NCBI RefSeq assembly: GCF_030272615.1 | Contig: NC_081408.1 | Span: 337,310,793-337,374,792 of the forward strand | Length of the DNA: 64,000 nt | From: Cryptomeria japonica | Taxonomy: Eukaryota; Streptophyta; Pinopsida; Cupressales; Cupressaceae | Direction of reading: 5' to 3' | The notes under the pieces: model-generated | Databases searched by the model: none | What the model was told of the DNA's origin: nothing | The model's input: only the letters and a program-made list of their open reading frames with translations | Part shown: positions 46,800-59,688 of the stretch, piece after piece | How positions within the stretch are numbered: position 1 is the stretch's first letter | Layout of the letters: each line of letters opens with the position of its first letter | Made by a program: the position numbers and the translations under genes

Positions 46800-48024
46800 A
46801 TGAGTCTGAAAGACTGGGAGGAGATTAAAATTGGTGTCAAGTGCAATGAGGTAATTATGTCATGGTCATACCTCTGGCAAATAAGTTTTACATTGTAACC
46901 TTTAATTCGTCGAAGGACAAGAAGAAGGCATTAGCAGGGGAACTTTGGTTTTTGGACAGAATCCAGATGCATCTAATAGATTGGGTGTTAAACTTTTATC
47001 CCTAGACCTATGTTATCACAGAGAGCTCGATCTGGTTTCAGATATACAACCTACCAACAGAATACTGGACAGAAGAGTTTATCCAAGACATTGGGAGAAG
47101 ATTGGGCAAATATACATTTATGGATGCCCCGATGAATGACTAGAAATGGGGCTCATACTTCAGAATCTATCTGAAGGTGGAGAGGGATATGAATTTTCTC
47201 GGGGACTTGGAATTGGTGTTCGGGGGTGATAGGTGGAAGGTGATGATCAAGAGTGAAGCAGAGTTGGATTTGTGCCCTAAGTGCAAATCAATGGCACATG
47301 GAAAGGATAGATGCTTCTCTGAGGTATCAATAAAAATCAAATCAAATTTGAGCAATCCTCGGTGTTAAGATTGACTGCGCCTCCAGGGCATGCAAGTTCT
47401 CTCTCGGATATGGAAAGGGAATTGCTAGATCTCATTTGGTCGATAGACAAAGGAAAAGTGAATCATGATGTGGGAAATGATATGTTTTATGAACCCGGTA
47501 TTGGGCATAAGGTGTAGGGTAATAACCAAGAACTTGATCTGAACAAGGGCCTGTTGCAGAGTGTATCAAAAGATGGTAGTCAGTCACCAGTAACGGACAT
47601 CTTGGAAGGGGGAAATGTTGCAAAAGACATAGGGATTCATGTAGAAAGAGGTGACATCTTTATGCAAGTTCCTAATTCTACCCTAGGATCTGAAAGCTTG
47701 GAAGGGTCAGAGGATGTAGGTGGCAGTAAGAAACCTTTGGAGACTTTGAAGGAGGATGTTATTAGAGGTGAATCTGATGATGAGGATTCTACCTCTGAAT
47801 CGGATGACAGCTTTGAGGATTACCAAGATGGGATTTTGGAGGCTAGGGGGTTGGAGCAAATTCCCTTAGAAATTAAAACTCTGGTGATTAGGTCTAGCAG
47901 GAAGAAACGTCGATTGACAAATAAAGCCAAATTGGCATTTGCAGGAGCGGCCAAAGGGCAGACTAAACCTGTCCAAACCATTTTGAGAAACGAGAAGGAG
48001 TTACGCCTTCCCAAGGAGAAATGA
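46800..48024 (+). pseudogene. LINE1 ORF1 (DUF4283-like, zinc knuckle)
   Basis: The N-terminal part reads MSLKDWEEIKIGVKC and, after a stop, FYIVTFNSSKDKKKALAG then ELWFLDRIQMHLIDWVLNF, the pattern of the DUF4283 domain found in plant LINE ORF1 proteins. Frames shift around 46970 and 47140. Further on are DLELVFGGDRWKVMIKSEAE and a CCHC finger LCPKCKSMAHGKDRC (C-X2-C-X4-H-X4-C). The last open piece (47554-48024) is acidic with Ser-rich ESDDEDSTSESDDSFEDYQD and a basic RSSRKKRRLTNKAKL end. ORF1 proteins bind the LINE RNA. Its stop codon overlaps the ORF2 start. Confidence 0.75.
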
Positions 48025-51000
48025 GGATCATAAGTTGGAATGCTAGGGGCTTAAATGCCCCTAGCAAATGGTGCCTATTTAGGTGCCAAATTGATAGTAG
48101 CAAAGCTGATTTAGAGTTTATTCAAGAAACGAAATGCAAAAAAGAAGAACAGGAGAGGAGAATGAGAGGTTGGAGACACTGGGATGGTGTGTTTGTGGAA
48201 GCTAAAGGGGCCTCTGATGGTCTAGGGGTGGTCTGGTATCTAGTAAAATCCTCTTGCACAGTTTTAGATAGGAAGTCAAATTGAATGGTAGTACTATTTT
48301 TAGATCTACAAAGCAATAAATCTTGGAAGGTAATCAATGTTTATGGTCTGGCAACCACCTAGGAGAAGAGGAGGGTATGGGAGGAGATATCAGATTTTCT
48401 AGGTAGATATGGGGATGGGAAGATCATTGTAGGAGGAGATTTCAATGCAACTATCAATGGGTCAGAGAAACAGGGTGGCCAATGTCAGTTCACTATGATT
48501 CAACAGGAATTCCAAGATTTTATGGATAGAAATTGACTGCAAGATGTGGAATTCTATAAGGAAAATTTCACCTGGACTAATAGGCGACAAGGATTCACAG
48601 CTATTGCTTAAAAACAGGACAGGTTTCTCCTCTTTGGATCTTGGTTGGATGAGGAGGATCAGTTTGGGGTCTCGGTTCTTCCCTTCAACGTGTCAGATCA
48701 TTTTCCTATTCAGATTGAATTCTCCCCTGTAAACTATAGTGGCGGATCTCTATTCAGATTTGAGAAAATATGGATAAGAGAGTCCTCCCTGAATGATCAG
48801 ATTAAACAATGGTGGGGAGAGGTGTGGGTTGGAAATCAGTCTAAGATGTTCCTTTTCCATAAAAAATTCATGCACATCAAATGCAAATTGAAGGAATGGA
48901 ACAGAGTACACTTCAAGAATGTTCATGTGGAAAGAGAAAGAGTTGAATCAAAGCTGAAAAATTTGAATGAGAAAGTCATTGAGAAAGGTATGACGGAGGG
49001 GGACTTCTCCTTCGAGAAAAAGTTGAAAGCTGAACAAGCAGAATGGTTGGCGAGAGAGGAAAACCTATGGAGGCAGAAATCAAGGGAGGTGTGGCTTAGG
49101 GAAGGCGATTGGAATGCAAAATTCTTTTACAACTCGGCTATCACCAACAGAAACAAAAATATAATAATCAAATTGGTGAAGGAAGATGGATCTAGCATCC
49201 ATTCCAAGGAAGAGATTAATCAGGAATCTGTTAATTTCTTTCAGTACCTCTTGAACCGAGCAAACCCGACTATTAGCCTGGATAGGGAACAGATTTTGGA
49301 GACAATTCCTAGGATTATCTCGGATGGGAAGAATTTGCAATTGAATGCTCCCATCAGCTTGGGAGAACTCAAGAAAGAGACTTTCTCTCTCAACCCTAAT
49401 AAATCGCCAAGACCATATGGCTTTCTTGCACTTTTCTTTCAAACCTTTTGGGACATTATTAATGGGGATCTATGGCGTGCCGTGGAAGAATCTAGAAGGA
49501 AGAATTTTATTCTTGGAGCCTTCAATCATACTTTTATTGCTCTAATTCCAAAGAAGAAGAATGCAAATACCATGGGAGATTTCAGACCAATAGCTTTATG
49601 CAATACGGTGTATAAAATTATAACCAAAGTCATAGCCAGAAGATTGAAGAAAGTGCTCCACAAAATCATTTCGGAGGAACAGAGTGGTTTTGCCCCTGGT
49701 AGATCCATTATTGAAGGCATCATAGTGTCTCATGAGGTGATCCATACGATCTGAAAGTCGAGGTTGCCTTTTATGATTGTTAAACTTGATATTATAAAGG
49801 CCTACGACTTGGTAGACAGGGGTTTTTTGGTGGATGTGCTCAAGAGATTTGGGTTTGACTACAAATGGGTGGATTGGGTTAGATGATGCATTGAGGGGCC
49901 CAAATTTTTAGTCTCGGTTAATGGTGTGGTGCAAGGTTTCTTTGATTCTTCTAGAGGTATCAAACAAGGAGACCCCCTGTCTCCTTTCCTGTTCATTATT
50001 ATGACAGAGGCACTTGGTTGAAGTATCTCTAAGGCAAGGTTGGATGGGAGGTGGGTAGGGATTGTTGTCACCCCAGGTGTGGACCCAGTCACCCACCAAC
50101 AATTTGTGGATGACACCATTTTGTTTGGAGAAGCATCGAGGGGGGAAGCTAGAGCTATGAGATCCTTGCTAGACAAATATAGCAATGCTTCAGGTCAATC
50201 AATTAGCTGGAGGAAATCAGAAGTTTTTTCTTCAATGTTCAACTAGGTGTCCAATGAGACTTAGCTAGGATTTTGGGTCTTGGAGTGGTCGCACTCACAG
50301 GCAGGTTTCTGGCAATGCCTTTATTTGGAGGGATAAACAAAAAATGCTATTGGGGGAAGTTGTTGGAAAATTGTAAGCTCAAAATGGAATCGTGGAAAGG
50401 TAAATGATTGTCTACCGCTGGGATATTGTTTATGGTTAAAATTGTCCTCTATGCAATTCCAGTATATTCCATGTCATGCCTCAAACTCCCTGCATCGGTA
50501 GAAGATGATCTCAACCAGATCATGAGGAGGTTCTTTTGGAGTGGGCCTCATGAGGATCGGAAGCTTTCTCTGCTTGCTTGGGACAAAGTATGCAAGCCAA
50601 TGTCAGCTGGGGGGCAAAGATAAGATAGTCGAAAATCATGAATGTTGCCATGGGGGCCATATTGGCTTGGCTGATGATTAAGTGCGATCATAAAGGGGTT
50701 AGAATTCTGAGGAACAAAATACTTGAATTCAAAAGATCCGGTAAGCATTGTCAAAATTAGAGATCCTCCGAGAGGGTCTGGCATTTGGAACTTTATTTGC
50801 CATTGCAGAGGTATCATTTCTAATCATGTTACATGGGAAGTCCATAACGAGCGTTCTGCTGCATTTTGGGAAGATTTGTGGGATGGCCATCCCAAAATTT
50901 GTGAGAATCCCAATCTACAGGAGGTATGGAGAATCTCTCCAAGGGTCTGGGGCAAGGAGGTTAGTAATTATGGGAAGATTATCAGAGTGGGCGGTATGGA

Positions 51001-52195
51001 CTAATGGCAATGGAATTCTATGGATGAGTTAGATGCCCCCAAGCTGAGAAAGACAGTCTGACTGAAATTATGTGAAAAAGAACCTTTCCAGTATCCCACG
51101 ATTCAGATAGGCTAAGGTGGTGTGCTTCATTGAATGGAGAATATCAAATCAAACTAGGATATAGGTTTATGGAGAATGTTGTCTAGATATTAACGATTGG
51201 CCCATCAATCTACTATGGGGGAAAGATGTCATGCCTAAGGTAGGAGTGTTTGCCTAGCTAGCTATCCAGAACAGAATTCTCGCACAAGATAGATTGTCAA
51301 GATTAGGTTTCCATGGACCTGGTAGATGTTTGCTCTCCAAAAATTGCAAATCATTTGTTGTGGAGTTGCCCCTATGCAAGATTTTGTTGGACTCATATTA
51401 TAGGGAAACTGAACTGGTAGACGATTGAATCACAATTTTTCTAGGATTGGTTCTTGGCTTGGCCGAGTAAACGATACAAAGATTTGTTCAGTAGCATCTA
51501 GGTGGTCTCCCCATCCATTGTTGTCTGGGAATTGTGGAAGGAGAGGAATCGGAGAGTCTTTCGAGATTGTTCAATGGCAAGGGAGGCTTTGGTTGGTAAG
51601 ACTGAAAATTCTATAATTGAAATTGTGAATGAGGTGGCAAAGCGGAGAATCTCGAAAAACGATATGTTCTCTCATGTGGACAATGAATTAATGAAGAAGT
51701 TTTTGGGACTTTGTACCCTCAGGTTATATTTCGGGGAGCTCCAATTCTAAGGAGGATTTGCGCAGGAACACTATGTGGCTTGCTCCAAACAAAGGGTGGA
51801 TCAAAGCCAACTTTGATGGGGCCTCACGAGAAAACCTGGGGCCGGCAGGAATTGCCTGTGTGTACTGAGAGACGAGAATGGGGTGATTATTGGGAAAGAT
51901 GCAGAACTTATTGGAGTGGTGGCTAATAATGAAGCAGAAACTAGGGCGGCTAGAAGGCTCTGGAATTATGTGTCCAAATGGGAACTGAACGCCTGCATTT
52001 GGAAGGTGATTCGTTGCTGGTTATCAATGCCATTCGGAACAATGAAATTTACTGTTGGAAGCTCCGGCGTTGGTTGGAGCCTATTGTCGACATGATTAAG
52101 AAATTGAAGGAATACAACTCTCACACATTTTTCGGGAAGGTAACACGGAAGCTAACTCACTTGCTAAGTTGGCTGCCAACTTGGCATTGCGATTA
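48021..52195 (+). pseudogene. LINE1 ORF2: endonuclease, reverse transcriptase, RNase H
   Basis: Starts MRIISWNARGLNAPSKW, the usual L1 endonuclease start. EN residues are visible: WNARG, QETKC, VGGDFNATI and SDHFPI. Stops near 48284, 48360, 48535 and 48610 break the EN in one frame. RT (48645 onward) has FIALIPKKKNANTMGDFRPIA, LHKIISEEQSGFAPGRSI, RGIKQGDPLSPFLF and QFVDDTILFGEA; stops lie at 49754 and beyond. The zinc-binding region around 51220-51360 (MPKVGVFA, RLSRLGFHGPGRC) is shifted. RNase H at about 51790-52195 has ANFDGASRENLGPAGIACVL, NNEAETRAA and LHLEGDSLLVINAI, with its acidic residues kept. The RT palm residues are intact but the reading frame is not. Confidence 0.85.
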
Positions 52196-52630
52196 GACCC
52201 GCTTTGAGGTTGACAGCAAGTTATATTTGAGATTTGGATGACTAGATCTTTATGTAGATGAGGATTGCTTTCATGTTTGGGAAGGATACGATGTGACATC
52301 GCAAGTGTGTGAATGGGAGTGCTTCGAACTTCATTTCGATTTGGAGGCATTTTGGATGGATGGGACGTACTTGTCGCACTTAGGAGAGCTTGGGGATCGA
52401 CACTTGTCTGGTTGTATGGGTTGGAGTTAGTACTTGACTACTATGTCATGAATTCGACTCTTGTGGGAAATAGTGGAAATGGACAGACGTAATCTTACAA
52501 TTATAGCAAGTTATCATTGTATGATGCAGCCCTTTCGGAGATTGTCGTTATAAGAAGGAAGTTGGGATTCTTTCCTGATATTGTTTTTTTGGTAAGTTTG
52601 GTGGTCGTGTCCCTCTGAGCGAGTGTGAGA
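52196..52630. other. Spacer after LINE1 RNase H
   Basis: The RNase H frame ends LRLDPL-stop. The following 430 bp show only broken frame fragments (for example SLYDAALSEIVVIRRKLGFF just before the next frame), possibly a decayed beginning of the third frame. Confidence 0.4.
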
Positions 52631-53410
52631 ATGGATGCCCCGATCTTGCTTGAGGCCACAAAGCAGCAGATGGCTTTCATTGGAGATTTTTTAGATAAAA
52701 GGCTTCTCCATGTGCTAGAATCCAGTCATGTTTTTATATTGCATGCTGTAAAGCGCGTCCTAGGAGAAGAATTTGTGCGTGCAAGGTTCAAATATCGGGT
52801 AAATTCGGACATTCCTACAATGTTTTTGGCGGTTGGTATACAATTGGGAGTGTGTAAGCCTCGCATGAAGAAAGTATGTCAGATGGTGTTGAGACACTGT
52901 TTCCTGGGAGGTATCGTCCAGGTGTTGGACAACATAGACGAAGAGCGGAAAATGCCTTTGGCACAATACTTCTACCGGACAGAAAAGATGAATGTGAAGA
53001 AATTCTCCCTTGTCCAAACTCCAGAAGTAGGGAATTTTCGTGCCTCCTACCCTGTGCGAAATCGCAGTTTAGCCCTCCTTCTGTATGTAACTGGTAGTCT
53101 TGCAAATCCCTCTTCCTTCAAATTGGGGGACTATGCTAGAGCGGAAGGTCTGGTGGGGTGAAAGGACATTGGGGTGAATGAGAACGGGGACTGGGCACTA
53201 GTGAACTCTGGATTCCGGAGGACGACGGAGACATTGAAGATATTGCCACCGGACCAGCTCATTCGGATTGTGGGATGGAATGCCCTGTGGTGGCGAGTGC
53301 ATTTGCTGCAAGAGAGATGCGGAGAACTAAAGCTACTGAGGAGGAGGCGGCGGAGTAGAGTCAATAAGCTGGTGGTCTGGGAATTTCTTATTTGGTCTAA
53401 AATATGGTAG
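52631..53410 (+). pseudogene. Third frame of LINE1 region, unrecognised
   Basis: ATG at 52631 (MDAPILLEATKQQMAFIGDF) opens a frame of 260 codons broken once by TGA at 53159-53161; the two halves are in the same frame. Readable stretches include LLHVLESSHVFILHAVKRVL, AVGIQLGVCKPRMKK, LAQYFYRTEKMNVKKF, GDWALVNSGFRRTTETLKIL, and a basic LLRRRRRSRVNK near the C-terminus. I do not recognise a domain. Its place after RNase H and before the T-rich tract suggests it belongs to the LINE, but a captured host sequence or the 3' end of a nearby gene is possible. Confidence 0.5.
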
Positions 53411-53524
53411 TTTTTCATAGTGGTCTGTCAGAGGTGTATATGCATAGTTGATACTTGGTTGTGATGCAATATATGTGGGATTGTCTCTTCTATTATGGGG
53501 GAATTTTTGTTGTTGTCTATCCCC

Positions 53525-55275
<1,751 letters not shown>

Positions 55276-55425
55276 TCGACGCTTTGCGTCTCTTGTTTTT
55301 TAATGTTGTTGATGGCCTCTTGGCATCTTGGGAGGTAAACAGCTCATAGACACCTCTTGTATCTATGAACTCTTTTTCAAGTAATATAGGTGTTGGTCTA
55401 TCCAACTATTTATCAACCAAAAAAA
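55276..55425 (+). other. Possible LINE 3' tail
   Basis: The stretch GGTGTTGGTCTATCCAAC followed by TATTTATCAACCAAAAAAAA resembles the 3' ends of plant L1 LINEs with a short A tail. It may be the displaced end of LINE1 (separated by the AT-rich segment) or of another copy. Confidence 0.4.
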
Positions 55426-55431
55426 ATACTC

Positions 55432-55498
55432 CAAACAACAATTGAAGCTTTCCACTTCAGTCTGTATTACAACAATTGAAGCTTTCCACTTCAATTGT
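55432..55498. repeat. Short direct duplication
   Basis: ACAACAATTGAAGCTTTCCA plus CTTCA occurs twice, at about 55435 and 55471. The two copies are separated by a dozen bases. Confidence 0.8.
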
Positions 55499-55499
55499 C

Positions 55500-57656
55500 A
55501 ATACAGACTTACATCCACATAAGCAATTTGGCCCAACACAACCCTCAGGAGTTACATGTGTTTTATTGAAAAGAATATTATATAGGTTAGAGCCATGAAT
55601 ATTGTAATGACTTCAAATTGTGTAAATTCAAAATGTGAAATGAATGCCAAACATTTCATTTCCAACAAATGTAAAAATTCTTTCTAAGCTCGAGAGAACA
55701 TTCTAACACTCTAAGGAATGTATAAATAGGAGAATTAAGCAAACGTTTGATTCCTTAAAAAAATTTACAAATATTGTATAAAGAGAATATTCTATTAAAT
55801 AATTTTAGGAAGATAGAGAACAGAGGACAACCATTGTTGCACTTAGTTCTTTGTACTTCTTTCCCAAATAATATAACAAAACATTTGTCAATATAACTCA
55901 CATGAATTTTCAAAGTTTTTATGTTCTTAAATTAGAAAGTTCAAGGGTGTATAGATCAACAAGACATTTACTTCTCACTATCTATAGCAATGAGAATATC
56001 AATTTCAATGGTTATTTATCACATGCAAGAAACCACAACAATGCACATGTCAATTCCAAAATGGTTAACATTGTACAATAAACTTGCATGGCCTTTCATA
56101 ATAATTCTAATGATACTCTTCAAAATTGATGCAAAAGATAAGGGATAAGCTAGTGTGTTTATGCTTCTTGTTTTTCTCAAAAGATAATGGCACAAATCAA
56201 TATTAAGTGTTGGTTATGATTATATGATTAAAAAGACCAAGTGTCTTTAGTTTCAACTCCATCGAAGGTCTCTTTGCCAAACTAATAACATCATCACAAT
56301 CAACTATGAATTTTATGTTATATCTTAGGTCAAGAGTTTTACATTCTAATTTTTGGATTGTTATTTTATGATTAAAAGCTATGTTACCAATTTATTTGTC
56401 TTCCTACCGTTGTCAAAGCAAACTAATTCAAGAGCTTGAGCAAGCATTAGTTTGTGAATAGGACGACTAAGACATTCAAGCGGCAAGGCCATGCCCTAGC
56501 CAAAGTGGGGCTGCACTTAGAATTGGTTTTTTAATATTTTTTTTATTTAACTAACATATTCTAGGAGGGTTTTTTTTCAAAGTTTTTGATAACAAAAATC
56601 TATCCAAAATGGTTGGTAGTTCAAGTTCAATGATCCTTAGGTAAATGGATAATTCAAATATGATTCAACAACATCTCTATAGAAATATATTACAATGATT
56701 GAATAAATTCCAAGAGGTGGGGATTTTCTTTGACAAAATATTCAATGTAAGTCAAGTATAAGAGTTCATATAGTCAAGTCAACACCCACCATTGTGTTAT
56801 GACAAGAAGCAATTGTCGTCAAAGAACGATTTATGACATAATTAGAAAATAAAAACAAATCGATGCTATAAGCACTTGAGAAAAATTAAAGATATGAATA
56901 AGAGGAGGACCAACTATATCATGCATTTTCTATATATCCTTAAATCTGTTTGCTAGATGTCTTCACAACTATCCTTGGACCATTTCTAACGCATCTTTGA
57001 TTATCATATAGGGTCTCTTCACCAACCTCCAAGCTTTCTTATGTAATTTACCTCCTTTGGAAACTTGACTACTTTCTAAGCCTACTAGCCTTTCTCCTTT
57101 TAATGTGGTCACTTTGTTCCACTTTTCGTTGGAATTGCTACTCTCATGAAGTATATCGTGCCTCTAGAGAATATAATGTAAGCTTTATTCTTTGGGGAGT
57201 AAATATTGCCCCATCTTTGATGTATCGAACCGTAGAGTTTACATATATAAGTATAAATGTGCTTGTGCCTATTTTTGTTTGAGAGCACTAAAATATTATC
57301 TAGCCACCGTTGCAGCAAATGAGTTGTTAAAAACAATGTTATTTTGTTATGTTTGCAATATGGTTAAATGTAGTATTTAATATATACGGTTCATAACTTT
57401 GGTTAAAGAGATACCAAAATATCAGAAAACTACTACACCTTAGAAACAATTGTGAAGGATATTAGAAAGGAATTGGAAGTTTATAAAGAAGCTTTCATAA
57501 GTTGTAACTAGATAAATTTATTATCACTGAGAATAAGGACTGCAGTTAACATCATGTACTGCAAATTAGCAATGAAATCCGACCCAAGAAAAGAAAACGA
57601 ATAAAATATTTTGCTTGTAGTTCTTATGGTATATTTACAATGTGGTGAAACTGCTC
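55500..57656. other. Unassigned AT-rich sequence
   Basis: 2.1 kb without a recognisable gene or intact repeat. Small chance frames only. It may be the 3' flank of the exon pair to the right. Confidence 0.4.
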
Positions 57657-58027
57657 CTATAAGCCACCAATAGTAGTGGATCCCATACCCTCCCATATTT
57701 CTGTGGTGCCAACTTCATCACTATCAACTCCAACCATGTTTGTGTCCCACCAACCAACACCATCAGCATCTGGAATAAGGCAAAAATTAGATCAAAATTC
57801 ACTTCTTGAGATATGATATAGCTGAGGTGCTGCATTATTAGAGGCAGAATAGAAAAAAGTACTCACAGTGATTGAAGATGGCACAAGATCTTTCGTCCGC
57901 CCTTCTTTGTACAAGTAGCCTCCTTTTTGGCTTGGGATCATCTCCAAGAACAAGCAAGCGACCAGAAGGAGACTGCTGAAAATCATCTGACAACAAAGGC
58001 ATTGCAAATATTGAGTTTGTATGGTCA
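57657..58027 (-). CDS. Last two exons of an unrecognised spliced gene
   Basis: Penultimate exon 58027-57867 follows a TTTTCAG acceptor and ends at a GTGAGT donor. Intron 57866-57770 is 97 bp. The last exon 57769-57657 follows ATTCCAG and ends in TAG. Phases match. Exon 1 reads DHTNSIFAMPLLSDDF, SPSGRLLVLGDDPKPKRRLL and ADERSCAIFNHY; exon 2 reads ADGVGWWDTNMVGVDSDEVG, then TTEIWEGMGSTTIGGL. There is no stop or frameshift, the composition is ordinary protein-like, and no transposon domain is seen, so this is the best host-gene candidate in the window. Upstream exons are not visible before LINE2 and may lie beyond it or outside the window. The family is not recognised. Confidence 0.6.
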
Positions 58028-58602
58028 CTGAAAATCAACTTATGTCAGTCATATCACACTACAAATGTGGCAGAAATTGTAAGCATAAACACTATGGTGA
58101 AAACTTCTATGCCTTGGCGCTTTTACAATTGATTTCTAATGAGATGGCCCAGAATAACCACTTAAGTTGTCATGCACAGAACTGACTGACATCATCCTTG
58201 AGACTCCTTAATGGGTTCTTAAACGTTTTATTATTAAAGTGTTGTAATGACTGGCTCTCAAATTGAAAACAAGATGCCCTTGTACAGAAATTTAACCTCT
58301 GGATTGGAAATACAGATCAGATAAATAAATAAGTATAACCGTGGCTACCAGGTCCAACTGAACCTCACACATGCTTAACAACCTTGATCATTTTGGGTGA
58401 GCGGAATGAGTTCAGAGCAAACCTGTTCTAATATTTTGACTAAAGAAAGATTAAAATAAAACATCAGCACACATTAAAAATGTCACAGCAATACCATTCT
58501 ACGATACTTCTTGCTCCCTTGTGTTCACATCTATGTGGATTGAGTGGATGACTTCATCATATAATTATTTATAACGTCTACTCTCTAATATGTTGCTCAA
58601 CA
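58028..58602. other. Presumed intron or unassigned sequence upstream of the exon pair
   Basis: No further exon or repeat is recognised. Confidence 0.35.
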
Positions 58603-58797
58603 ATGGTGTTTTTATCTATTGGGCCCAAATTCCATAAAAAGGCCGTTCATAACAGCCTTAAATATTTCGTGCAGCAAAGGATGTCCTCCCTCGAACAAAA
58701 AAAGTGGATTGCTAAGATGCTAACTTTTGTTTATGAGATTGTTTATAAAAAAAGGCAAAGAAAGTATAACAATAGAAATAAGTATCAGAAATCATAA
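58603..58797 (+). pseudogene. Small gypsy RT/RNase H relic
   Basis: Plus frame HNSLKYFVQQRMSSLEQKKW, then IAKMLTFVYEIVYKK, matches the pattern of the RNase H end in chromovirus-type gypsy elements (H.SLKYL.QQR.ST.EQQKW...L...YEI.YK.GK). Only about 60 residues survive; the rest of the element is not found. Confidence 0.65.
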
Positions 58798-59639
58798 ATG
58801 ATAACTATAACAAAATAGTTTTATTCAAATCTTGTGACCCATAATTCTGCTTCATGATCTATGTGCATCTAATCATATTCCAGCAAAGACCATGTTGTAT
58901 TCTTTGGTGCTATCCAAAGCACCTTCAAGTGACTACTTGAGCCATTAACAGGAATTCTTCACAACTACATGGCCTATTTTTGGCTCAAGGATGTGTAATC
59001 CATTTCAAAGGCTATTGGAGCAATATGGCTGCCAACTTGTTACTTGATTGTAACCTTTGCAGCCATAATAATACAGAGCATAACATGAAATTTTGGTGCA
59101 GTAATACAAATCTAGGTGTATTATTCTAGTATCTACACAGTTCTTTCATGATTTGCATTTAAATATCAACAATTGTGCACTTTTCCTTTGTTATTTTTGT
59201 TTCTTTCTTGTCTAAGAATAGGGGTGGCTAGACATCTCCCATCCTACAATCCCCAACCCAAGGGACAACTAAAGGGCAAGGAAGGCATCTGTACTGCCCC
59301 ATAAGGAAAGAGGATTACAGGGGGCATTTCTTTGAGAATCACAGGTCCAGTTTCTTGTGATGACTGGTGAACGTGTCACTAATTCCACCGAGTAAAGAGA
59401 TAATGCACCCCAGTTTAAATAGTAGATTGTAGAGGCATAAATTGAGCCACCAAGGAGAGTTAACAATTGACAAGTCCACACATCTTGCTGGACCTACTGA
59501 GTTTAAGCTACTGTACTGCTGACCATGTCATCCTCCCTACTAAACTACTATTGCATTATTACTTTTTAGACTAATCCATAAAGGAGTTTACTATTGAAAA
59601 CCCCTACATTCAAGTAAGCTCAGTCCATGTTAAACTAAA
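58798..59639. other. Unassigned sequence
   Basis: No gene recognised. The 3' end of LINE2 is expected near its right edge. Confidence 0.35.
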
Positions 59640-59688
59640 AAGGGGTTAAGAATTTATTCAAACACAAAAGAAATACAAAGCACAGGCA

